NCBI GenBank assembly: GCA_023429685.1
Contig: JAEZDF010000074.1
Coordinates: forward strand, 1 to 9,560
Direction: 5' to 3'
From: Bacillota bacterium
GTDB taxonomy: Bacteria; Bacillota; Clostridia; Oscillospirales; Ruminococcaceae
DNA length: 9,560 nucleotides
Below the pieces are notes generated by a model. It was not told the origin of the DNA. It saw nothing but the letters and a program-made list of their open reading frames with translations, and did no database searches. This document shows, piece by piece, positions 1 to 5,701 of the stretch (its first letter is position 1; each line of letters starts with the position of its first letter). The translations under genes were made by a program, and so were the position numbers.

Positions 1-8
1 TTAATACG

Positions 9-1706
9 ATGCAGCAGGCGGGACAGCGAAAGAATCTACCCATTGGGCAGGTGCTGCTTGAGGGTGGCTACATTACAAACGAGCAGCTCACAAGCGCACT
101 TGCCGAGCAAAAGCGCACCCCGGGCAAACGGCTGGGTGACGTATTGACCGAGCTTGGCTTTGTATCCGAGCGGGATTTGATGTACTGCCTGTCTCAGCGG
201 TTGCGCGTGGAATTTGTTGACCTTGATAGCATCTCGATCTCTGCCGATGCGGTGCACAGCATTCAGGAGAGCACGGCAAAAAAATATACCCTGATTCCCG
301 TTTCGCGGTCGGGCGGCATGTTGACGGTTGCTATGAGCGACCCGATGAACTACTACGCCGTCGAGGATGTGCGCTTTGAGTCGCGCTGCGAAATAAAAAC
401 GGTGCTTGCCACCGCAACGCAGATTAAAGGCAAGATCGACCATTTTTACTCCCAGCAGCACGCGCACGAAGCGGCAAGCGACGTAGACGAGGAGTTTTTC
501 TCCCCCAGCGAGATTGCTGCAATGACCAGCGAGATGGACGAGCGCATCGACAGCGCGCCCATCGTGCGGCTGATTAACTCGATTGTATCAAACGCCATAC
601 AGCTTAACGCAAGCGACGTACACATCGAAGCGACCCGCACCGTCACCAAGGTGCGCCTACGCGTAGACGGCGTGCTGGTAGACCAGATGAAGCTCAATGT
701 TGCGGCGCACAACACACTGATTACCCGCCTAAAGATTATGGGCGGCTTAAATATTGCCGAACGGCGCATCCCGCAGGACGGGCGCTTTGAGATGAACGTA
801 GACGGCAAAACGGTGGATATCCGCCTTTCTATTCTGCCCACCGTAACGGGGGAGAAGGCGGTGGTTCGTGTACTGGGGACGCAAAACACCTCTACCATGA
901 CCATCCGCGAGCTGGGCTTTTCGCAGCAAAATCTTACGCTGTTTGATAACATCATCAAAAGTCCCCACGGCATTATTCTGGTAACGGGACCGACAGGAAG
1001 CGGTAAATCTACCACCCTGTACGCCGTACTGCGCCAGCTAAACACCAGCGATGTGAACATCATTACCGTCGAAGACCCGGTGGAATACCGCATGGAGGGC
1101 GTGAATCAGGTGCAGGTAAACCCCAAGGCGGGGCTTACCTTTGCAAGCGGTCTGCGCTCCATTCTGCGTCAGGACCCCGACATCATCATGATTGGTGAGA
1201 TACGCGACGGTGAGACGGCACAGATTGCCATCCGTGCCGCGATAACGGGGCATCTGGTGCTATCCACCCTGCACACCAACGACGCGGTTTCCGCCATCAC
1301 CCGCCTTGTGGATATGGGCGTGCCGGAGTATCTGGTGTCAAGCTCGGTGGTCGGTATCGCCGCGCAGCGTCTTGTAAAAAAGCTGTGCCCCAACTGCAAG
1401 CAGGCATATGAGTCGTCGCTAGAGGAGAACGTGATGCTCGGTCTTGAGCAGAGCATAACACTGTATAAAGGAAAGGGCTGCCCCTACTGCAACGGTACGG
1501 GCTATAAGGGCAGAACCGCCATCCACGAGGTGGTGGTAATCGATAAAACGGTGCGCGCCATGATAACCAAAAAGGCGAGCGACGACGACATCCGCGAGTA
1601 TGTGGTTAAGCAGGGCACCTCCTTCTTAAGCCACAACCTGACCCAGCTTGTACTAAAGGGCATAACCACCATCGAGGAACTGATTAAGGTAACCTACAGC
1701 GTATAA
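9..1706 (+). CDS. pilB: Type IV pilus assembly (extension) ATPase, PilB/GspE family
   Basis: Cytoplasmic hexameric ATPase that powers pilin polymerisation at the inner-membrane platform. In the 565-residue product I see an N-terminal MshEN/GspE-N region (about 8-150) with two tandem repeats of the c-di-GMP-binding type (11-34 and 41-64). The C-terminal motor (about 180-565) has an Asp box (ITVEDPVEY, 352-360), Walker A (GPTGSGKST, 327-335), Walker B (DPDIIMIGE, 389-397) and a His box (HLVLSTLHTN, 415-424). A zinc-type tetracysteine site is at C460, C463, C491 and C494. The tetracysteine site and N-domain separate PilB/GspE from PilT. Length is normal for the family. The frame is open to the window edge and only 8 nt lie upstream, so the true start could be slightly earlier; the first residues look right for a PilB N-terminus. 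It is followed 60 nt later by pilT. GspE of a type II secretion system is the alternative, but a neighbouring pilT favours a pilus. Confidence 0.93.
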   Translation: MQQAGQRKNLPIGQVLLEGGYITNEQLTSALAEQKRTPGKRLGDVLTELGFVSERDLMYCLSQRLRVEFVDLDSISISADAVHSIQESTAKKYTLIPVSRSGGMLTVAMSDPMNYYAVEDVRFESRCEIKTVLATATQIKGKIDHFYSQQHAHEAASDVDEEFFSPSEIAAMTSEMDERIDSAPIVRLINSIVSNAIQLNASDVHIEATRTVTKVRLRVDGVLVDQMKLNVAAHNTLITRLKIMGGLNIAERRIPQDGRFEMNVDGKTVDIRLSILPTVTGEKAVVRVLGTQNTSTMTIRELGFSQQNLTLFDNIIKSPHGIILVTGPTGSGKSTTLYAVLRQLNTSDVNIITVEDPVEYRMEGVNQVQVNPKAGLTFASGLRSILRQDPDIIMIGEIRDGETAQIAIRAAITGHLVLSTLHTNDAVSAITRLVDMGVPEYLVSSSVVGIAAQRLVKKLCPNCKQAYESSLEENVMLGLEQSITLYKGKGCPYCNGTGYKGRTAIHEVVVIDKTVRAMITKKASDDDIREYVVKQGTSFLSHNLTQLVLKGITTIEELIKVTYSV

Positions 1707-1715
1707 TGTAACGCG

Positions 1716-1738
1716 CAATTCATCGTGGTTTTGAATTG
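1716..1738 (+). other. Small hairpin between pilB and pilT
   Basis: A perfect 7-bp inverted repeat, CAATTCA (1716-1722) and TGAATTG (1732-1738), with a 9-nt loop lies in the 60-nt gap between the two ATPase genes. It is AT-rich and has no T tract, so it is not an intrinsic terminator. It could be a processing or mRNA-stability element, or chance. Confidence 0.25.
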
Positions 1739-1750
1739 GAACAACAGTGC

Positions 1751-1756
1751 GGAGGG
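1751..1756 (+). promoter_or_regulatory. Ribosome binding site fixing the pilT start
   Basis: GGAGGG ends 10 nt before the ATG at 1767. It selects that ATG over the in-frame GTG at 1725, which has no Shine-Dalgarno sequence before it and would add 14 residues unlike a PilT N-terminus. Confidence 0.75.
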
Positions 1757-1766
1757 CGAAAACGGA

Positions 1767-2828
1767 ATGGATATTCAAGAACTGCTTACCCGAGCGCGGG
1801 AGGAAAAGGCAAGCGACCTGCACATCACCGTGGGCAAGCCGCCCATTGTACGCGTAAACGGCGATTTGATGGAGCTTGCAGAGTACAGCCCGCTGATGCC
1901 GGAGGAAACCGAGCGTATCATATCCGCCATGCTTACCGAAGACCGCCTAAACACCTTTAACAAGAAGGGTGAGGTCGATTTTTCGTTTGTGATGCCGGGC
2001 GGGCGCTTTCGTGTGAACGCCTATCGCCAGCGCGGCAGCTACGCCGTGGCAATCCGCCTGTTGGTGCAGGAGATACCCACATTAGAGCAGCTGAACATGC
2101 CAGAATGCCTGAAGACGCTTTCGATGAAGCAGCGCGGGCTGGTGCTGCTTACGGGACCCACGGGCAGCGGCAAATCCACCACCCTAGCGGCGATGGTCAA
2201 CTACATCAACCAAAACCGCCGCGCCCATGTGATTACCATAGAAGACCCCATCGAGTACCTGCACCGCCACAACCAGTCTATCATCAACCAACGCGAGATC
2301 GGCGAGGACACAGGCTCGTTTGCGGCCGCCCTGCGTGCCTCGCTGCGTGAGGACCCCGATGTAATCTTGGTGGGCGAGATGCGCGACGTAGAGACAGTTA
2401 GCGCGGCGGTTACGGCGGCGGAGACGGGGCATCTTGTGCTCTCCACCCTGCACACCAACGGCGCAGCCAACACCGTAGACCGCATCATCGACGTATTTCC
2501 GCCCCACCAGCAGCAGCAGATACGCATCCAAACTGCGAGCATTTTGGAGGGGGTTATCACCCAGCAGCTCATCCCCGTGGCGGACGGAAAGGGGCGTGTG
2601 GCAGCACTGGAGATTATGCTTGCCACCGACGCGATTGCAAACCTGGTGCGCGAGGGCAAAACCCACCAGATCAATTCCTGCATCCAGACCGGCGTAGCCA
2701 TGGGCATGCAGCCGATGGACTTTCACCTTGCTAAGCTTGTGAAGTCGGGCATCATCACCAAGGAGATGGCGTATATCCGCACCATGGACGCCGAAAACCT
2801 GAAGCGCTACCTTGCGTCGGGGATGTAG
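1767..2828 (+). CDS. pilT: Type IV pilus retraction ATPase PilT
   Basis: Hexameric cytoplasmic ATPase that drives pilus disassembly and retraction (twitching motility, DNA uptake, surface sensing). From the ATG at 1767 the protein is 353 residues, the usual PilT length. Visible are the N-terminal PAS-like domain (about 1-100, beginning MDIQELL), Walker A (GPTGSGKST, 130-138), the Asp box ending ITIEDPIEY (156-164), Walker B (EDPDVILVGEMRD, 195-207), the His box (GHLVLSTLHTN, 221-231), and the PilT hallmark C-terminal motif related to AIRNLIRE (here AIANLVRE, 289-296). There is no tetracysteine zinc site and no MshEN domain, as expected for PilT and unlike the preceding PilB. The start is chosen for the GGAGGG at 1751-1756; a GTG at 1725 in the same frame is unlikely. 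The next gene starts 14 nt after the stop, so the two are probably co-transcribed. Confidence 0.94.
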   Translation: MDIQELLTRAREEKASDLHITVGKPPIVRVNGDLMELAEYSPLMPEETERIISAMLTEDRLNTFNKKGEVDFSFVMPGGRFRVNAYRQRGSYAVAIRLLVQEIPTLEQLNMPECLKTLSMKQRGLVLLTGPTGSGKSTTLAAMVNYINQNRRAHVITIEDPIEYLHRHNQSIINQREIGEDTGSFAAALRASLREDPDVILVGEMRDVETVSAAVTAAETGHLVLSTLHTNGAANTVDRIIDVFPPHQQQQIRIQTASILEGVITQQLIPVADGKGRVAALEIMLATDAIANLVREGKTHQINSCIQTGVAMGMQPMDFHLAKLVKSGIITKEMAYIRTMDAENLKRYLASGM

Positions 2829-2829
2829 C

Positions 2830-2835
2830 GGAGGG
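2830..2835 (+). promoter_or_regulatory. Ribosome binding site for a TTG start
   Basis: GGAGGG lies 2 nt after the pilT stop codon and 7 nt before TTG at 2843. It is the main support for reading this non-ATG codon as the hydrolase start, and suggests translational coupling to pilT. Confidence 0.7.
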
Positions 2836-2842
2836 ACAGGTT

Positions 2843-3448
2843 TTGCTGATACGAAAAAGCGGCTCAAATACGGCATTGGTCATTTTGCATGAGATTTACG
2901 GCGTGAATCGGTTTATTACCGACCTGTGGAACCGCTACTCGGGCGACGGCTATGACGTGTACTGCCCGAATATCAATGGCGCGCCGCCGTTTGGGTATGA
3001 CGAGCAGGAGCACGCATATCGCCATTTTATCGAGCGCGGCGGCTTTGCAAAGGCGGCACGTGTCAGACGCATATTAAAAAGACTGCGCCCGCATTATGCA
3101 AGGATAATCCTTATGGGGTTTAGCGTGGGCGCGACGCTTGCGTGGCTGTGCAGCGAAGGTGCGTTGTGCGACAGGGTAATCTGCTGCTACGGCTCGCGTA
3201 TTCGCGATTACACCGATATAACGCCCGAGGTTCCTGCACTGCTGTTGTTTGCCGAGCAGGACTCGTTTGACGTTTGCGCAACGGCGACCGCCGTAGCCGG
3301 CGACAACACCGCTGTACATATCTTTGCGGCGGGGCATGGGTTTTTAGACCCCTACGGAGAATGCTACGATGCAGCCTGCGCCCGCGCGGCGTGGGAGGAA
3401 ATCGGGTGCTTTGTGGCGGGAAGGGAAAGGGCTTTTCATACAGATTGA
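2843..3448 (+). CDS. Dienelactone hydrolase-like alpha/beta hydrolase
   Basis: Predicted cytoplasmic serine hydrolase of 201 residues with no signal peptide or membrane segment. The N-terminal strand and loop LVILHEIYGVN (12-22) is the dienelactone hydrolase family signature containing its conserved Glu (E17). The nucleophile elbow is GFSVGA (92-97) with Ser94, where classical dienelactone hydrolases have Cys. The acid is probably Asp140 in the AEQD strand and the base is His165 in AGHGF. The catalytic set therefore looks complete. The substrate cannot be told; relatives act on lactones, esters and small carboxyl compounds. It starts at TTG, with a strong Shine-Dalgarno sequence 7 nt upstream and only 14 nt between the pilT stop and this start, so it probably shares the pil transcript. 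It is slightly shorter than typical members (about 230-250 residues). No link between this enzyme and pili is known to me; the neighbourhood may be incidental. Confidence 0.8.
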   Translation: MLIRKSGSNTALVILHEIYGVNRFITDLWNRYSGDGYDVYCPNINGAPPFGYDEQEHAYRHFIERGGFAKAARVRRILKRLRPHYARIILMGFSVGATLAWLCSEGALCDRVICCYGSRIRDYTDITPEVPALLLFAEQDSFDVCATATAVAGDNTAVHIFAAGHGFLDPYGECYDAACARAAWEEIGCFVAGRERAFHTD

Positions 3449-3494
3449 TACTGCAACCGTGTTTAGAGATGGAGTAAGTGAGTGAGGTGCGGCT

Positions 3495-3875
3495 GTGAGT
3501 AAATTTATGTCATGGAATTTTGTCGGACTTGTGCTGGTTGCCATGGTGCTGCTGGTTGTACACGAGTTGGGGCATTATATTGCTTACCGGCTGTTAGGGC
3601 ATCAGGCCGTTGTAAGAAAGTCTATTCTTGCGCCCGGGATTGACCCCGTGCGCACCATAGAGGTTCCTCGTTGGCAAGGCATTTTTATTGCGCTTGCGGG
3701 TTTTGCTTTTTCCACGCCAATCATTGTGTTACCCCTGCTTGCTTTGCGGTATCCTTACTGGTCGGCAATTCTGATATGCTCCGGAGCTGGTTCTATCGTT
3801 GATATCTTATGGGCTGCTTCTATGCTGGGGCATAAAACAGTAACAATACATGCTAGGGGCAGTGAAAGAACATAA
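3495..3875 (+). CDS. Small integral membrane protein with HELGH zincin motif
   Basis: The 126-residue product has about three hydrophobic segments (roughly 8-35, 62-84 and 87-112). The first contains HELGH (23-27), the HExxH zinc-ligand and catalytic motif, in the membrane-embedded arrangement of site-2-type (M50-like) or DUF3267-like zincins. A third metal ligand could be Asp103 in the last segment (SIVDILWA). No NPDG/LDG motif of classical M50 proteases is seen, and the protein is much shorter than SpoIVFB or RseP. The GTG start at 3495 is chosen because GAGGTG (3484-3489) sits 5 nt before it; an ATG at 3507 is the alternative. It follows the hydrolase by 46 nt on the same strand and is last before the hairpin at 3890-3929. 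Family assignment is inference; substrate unknown. Confidence 0.65.
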   Translation: MSKFMSWNFVGLVLVAMVLLVVHELGHYIAYRLLGHQAVVRKSILAPGIDPVRTIEVPRWQGIFIALAGFAFSTPIIVLPLLALRYPYWSAILICSGAGSIVDILWAASMLGHKTVTIHARGSERT

Positions 3876-3889
3876 AAGTGAAATGAAAT

Positions 3890-3929
3890 AAGCGGCATCA
3901 GAGATTCTTTAAAACCTCTGATGCCGCTT
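3890..3929. terminator. Bidirectional intrinsic terminator
   Basis: A perfect 14-bp inverted repeat (3890-3903 with 3916-3929; core GCGGCATCAGAG) has a 12-nt loop and is flanked by A and T bases on both sides. It lies between two convergent genes, the membrane zincin (+) and the AraC regulator (-), and can serve both. The T tract is short on each strand. Confidence 0.75.
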
Positions 3930-3948
3930 TGCTGTTCAACGTGCCATT

Positions 3949-4851
3949 TTACTTGGGCTGTACGCGAATCCATACCTCCATGTAAGGCCTGCCGGTCTTG
4001 CTCCAGTAGTAAATCTCCATGTCATAGCCCGACTGTTCCACATAGCATGCAGTGGGGAACCACTCGCGGTAGATGCGTTTGTATAGGTTCTGGCAGGCTA
4101 TGGTCACACTGCCGTCGCCGTCGTCGTACGGCTCGGAGCGAAACACCGCCCAGGTGGAGGCGGGCACCACCGCCTCGGTATAGCCTGCGGGGTTTGAGCC
4201 CGGCGTCTTTTCGACACACAGCATGTAGGGAAAGCGTGGTCCGTCCACCTTGCCGTAGCTGCAGATGGCGCCCACAGGGCACCGCCCGCCGTCGCTCTCC
4301 TCGCCGTGAGGTGCGCCAAGGGACATGGCAAGCTTATCAACCTCGCCGTTTTGCAGGCACTCCAGCCAAAACTTTGGGATGTCGACTAGGTTTTGGTCGT
4401 TTGTCATGTTAAACATCCGCTCGATGCCGTACACCGTAAACGCCTCGCGATTTACAATCTGGTAGTCCATTCTGGTCACTCCTTGTACTGTAATTTGCAA
4501 GGAGAGGCGGGGGTAGGCGCTTAGTGCGGTGCCTGCCGCACGCGCCGCCGTGGGGGAGACACCGTGAATCGACAAAAACGCGCGCGCAAACGCTTCGGGC
4601 GATTCGTAGCCATACTTGAGCGCAACGTCAACGACCTTGCAGTCGCTGTTTTGCAGCTCAAACGCCGCAAGGGTGATTCGCCTGCGCCGGATATACTCGC
4701 TGAGCGGCACCCCAACTAAAAACGAGAAGTTCTTTTGGAATTGGTGCTGCGAGCAGCAGGTGATGTTAGCTAGCGTTCCATAATCAACCTTCTCGGTCAG
4801 GTGCTCCTCAATGTAGTCGAGCGCACGGTCCAGCCGTTTGATTAAGTCCAT
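3949..4851 (-). CDS. AraC-family transcriptional regulator with GyrI-like effector domain
   Basis: DNA-binding regulator of 300 residues. The N-terminal AraC/XylS domain (about 6-108) has two helix-turn-helices: first recognition region about 24-45 (TLANITCCSQHQFQKNF), second about 72-95, ending with the family signature FARAFLSIHGVSPTAAR (88-104). After a linker, residues about 128-298 form a GyrI-like/SOUL-fold effector domain, as in Rob-type and many clostridial regulators that respond to small lipophilic or cationic compounds. The order HTH then effector domain is the Rob arrangement, not that of AraC itself. The ATG is well placed, with AAAGGAGGG (complement of 4859-4867) 7 nt upstream. 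It is transcribed alone, converging on the pil block and ending at the 3890-3929 hairpin. Its targets and ligand cannot be told; no transporter gene is adjacent in the window. Confidence 0.88.
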   Translation of the reverse strand: MDLIKRLDRALDYIEEHLTEKVDYGTLANITCCSQHQFQKNFSFLVGVPLSEYIRRRRITLAAFELQNSDCKVVDVALKYGYESPEAFARAFLSIHGVSPTAARAAGTALSAYPRLSLQITVQGVTRMDYQIVNREAFTVYGIERMFNMTNDQNLVDIPKFWLECLQNGEVDKLAMSLGAPHGEESDGGRCPVGAICSYGKVDGPRFPYMLCVEKTPGSNPAGYTEAVVPASTWAVFRSEPYDDGDGSVTIACQNLYKRIYREWFPTACYVEQSGYDMEIYYWSKTGRPYMEVWIRVQPK

Positions 4852-4945
4852 GCTCCGTCCCTCCTTTGTGTCAATGATAAACCCAAATGGGAATTTTGTC
4901 CTAGCAGTTGGTGTACGATTTGGCTAGCTTACTGTATCACCATCC

Positions 4946-4974
4946 ATTATATCCCCGCAGGGGTTTGCGCACAA
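4946..4974 (-). promoter_or_regulatory. Possible promoter of the AraC-family gene
   Basis: On the - strand a perfect TATAAT (complement of 4946-4951) is preceded, after a 17-nt spacer, by TTGTGC (4969-4974), a weak -35. The spacer contains the inverted repeat CCCC-TGC-GGGG (4953-4963), which could be an operator. It lies about 95 nt upstream of the start codon. Confidence 0.45.
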
Positions 4975-4979
4975 GAACA

Positions 4980-5015
4980 AAAGGGAATGCGGCATATTAC
5001 TGCCGCATTCCCTTT
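4980..5015 (-). terminator. Intrinsic terminator of the spore-coat operon
   Basis: A perfect 15-bp stem (4980-4994 with 5001-5015; AAAGGGAATGCGGCA and its complement) has a 6-nt loop. On the - strand it is followed by TTTGTTCTTG, so it ends the transcript of the coat genes. It lies 46 nt past the stop codon at 5062 and just upstream of the AraC promoter candidate. Confidence 0.8.
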
Positions 5016-5061
5016 ACTCACTTACGCCATAAAGTTTGATTTGAATGAAGGAACCGTATCA

Positions 5062-5313
5062 CTAGCCGCCCTGAAGCTGGCTTTTAATCTCTTGAACCTC
5101 TTGATCGGGTGCCATTGTTGCGGGCTGATAAAAGCCCTTTTGCTGGGCAATCTGATACAGCTCGAACTGCGAGGTTTCGCAGCTGTTTCTAATCTGCTGG
5201 ATGGTGGAACGCAGGTTTGTGTTTGAACATTCCGAAATGGCATTTGCGTAAAACGTCAAGCTGCTTTTTACACCGCTCAGTGCGTCGTTTGCCATCACTT
5301 TATCCTGTAGCAT
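5062..5313 (-). CDS. Spore coat protein, CotF (Coat_F) family
   Basis: Short coat-associated protein of 83 residues, predicted to be almost entirely helical, with no signal peptide. It matches the Coat_F pattern as I know it: an opening like DKVMANDALSGVKSSLTFYANAISE (5-29), an asparagine- and arginine-containing turn (NTNLRSTIQQIRNSC, 31-45), then an ELYQIAQQKGFYQP segment (51-64), the typical G-[FY]-Y ending of the second helix. It is expected to be made late in sporulation and deposited in the coat; exact role unknown. AAGGAGG (complement of 5324-5330) lies 10 nt before its ATG and directly abuts the stop codon of the preceding coat gene (17-nt gap), so the two are a translationally linked pair. 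It is half the length of Bacillus CotF (about 160 residues), which fits the missing half being carried by the neighbour. Confidence 0.82.
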   Translation of the reverse strand: MLQDKVMANDALSGVKSSLTFYANAISECSNTNLRSTIQQIRNSCETSQFELYQIAQQKGFYQPATMAPDQEVQEIKSQLQGG

Positions 5314-5330
5314 GCGTGTTCTTCCTCCTT

Positions 5331-5516
5331 TTATGCTAAAAATGACATCAGCTTTTGCTTGGTTTGCTGCGCGTCCTGCGCGGATTTTTCAAAATACTGC
5401 TTGAGCTGCGGGTCCTGGCACTGCTGTGCGTAGGTTTGCATCTTCTGCATCGAGGTATCGTGCGAGCCGATAAGATGTCTTAGGTTTTGCAGCTCCATAT
5501 GGTTTAGTTGAGACAT
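5331..5516 (-). CDS. Small CotF-like spore coat partner protein
   Basis: A 61-residue soluble protein, predicted as two antiparallel helices (about 7-32 and 36-59) joined near QDPQ (34-37). The pattern ELQNLRHLIGSHDTS...KMQTYAQQCQDPQLKQYFEKSAQ resembles the N-terminal, ferritin-like half of coat F proteins. The start at 5516 is chosen because AAGGGAG (complement of 5524-5530) lies 7 nt upstream; the same frame is open to 5579 but the extra 21 residues (MSYHFVLPSN...) have no ribosome binding site and run through the leader hairpin. It is the first gene of a two-gene operon with the coat protein at 5062-5313. Function is inferred from the neighbour and the sequence pattern. Confidence 0.75.
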   Translation of the reverse strand: MSQLNHMELQNLRHLIGSHDTSMQKMQTYAQQCQDPQLKQYFEKSAQDAQQTKQKLMSFLA

Positions 5517-5523
5517 AATAAAA

Positions 5524-5530
5524 CTCCCTT
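5524..5530 (-). promoter_or_regulatory. Ribosome binding site fixing the small coat gene start
   Basis: AAGGGAG on the - strand, 7 nt before the ATG at 5516. It decides against the upstream in-frame ATG at 5579. Confidence 0.65.
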
Positions 5531-5541
5531 CGCAAATCATT

Positions 5542-5586
5542 AAAAAGGGGTTTGAAGGTAGGACGAAGTGGTAAGACACAAACCCC
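5542..5586 (-). other. Terminator-like hairpin in the coat operon leader
   Basis: On the - strand GGGGTTTG (complement of 5579-5586) pairs with CAAACCCC (complement of 5547-5554) around a 24-nt loop, and is followed directly by TTTTT (5542-5546). This is the form of an intrinsic terminator, but it sits about 30 nt upstream of the first coat gene's start codon. It could be an attenuator, a 5' stabilising hairpin, or the end of a short upstream transcript. Confidence 0.45.
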
Positions 5587-5592
5587 CGTAGT

Positions 5593-5622
5593 TAGTATTG
5601 ATAGTTGTTGCGCTATTATTCC
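5593..5622 (-). promoter_or_regulatory. Possible sporulation (sigma G-like) promoter of the coat operon
   Basis: On the - strand GGAATA (complement of 5617-5622) and AATACTA (complement of 5593-5599) are 17 nt apart. They resemble the sigma G consensus TGAATA - 17/18 nt - CATACTA, with one mismatch in each box. Transcription would begin near 5586, at the first bases of the leader hairpin. The match is by eye only. Confidence 0.4.
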
Positions 5623-5644
5623 CGCAAATGTAAGGCAGCAGACA

Positions 5645-5676
5645 TAATAAAGCGGGCTGTCTCGCCGACAGCCCGC
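5645..5676 (-). terminator. Intrinsic terminator after trpS
   Basis: A 10-bp GC-rich stem (5652-5661 with 5667-5676; GCGGGCTGTC and its complement) has a 5-nt loop. On the - strand it is followed by TTTATTA. It lies 25 nt beyond the trpS stop codon. Confidence 0.8.
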
Positions 5677-5701
5677 AAATAATGTTGGGATGATTTTTGG
5701 T

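Noticed and set aside
446..1093. 215-residue open frame on the - strand opposite pilB
   Set aside because: It mirrors the conserved pilB motor region and has no independent support.
1702..1707. TATAAT overlapping the pilB stop codon as a pilT promoter
   Set aside because: The best -35 at proper spacing matches only about half the consensus, and pilB-pilT co-transcription is simpler.
2184..2876. 230-residue open frame on the - strand opposite pilT
   Set aside because: It is His/Arg-rich shadow translation of pilT; no start signal or known motif.
3921..4412. 163-residue open frame on the + strand opposite the AraC-family gene
   Set aside because: Its Cys/Arg/Pro-rich composition is typical of antisense translation, and it begins within the bidirectional terminator.
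4987..5226. 79-residue open frame on the + strand opposite the coat gene
   Set aside because: It starts inside the terminator stem and is antisense to a recognised coat protein.
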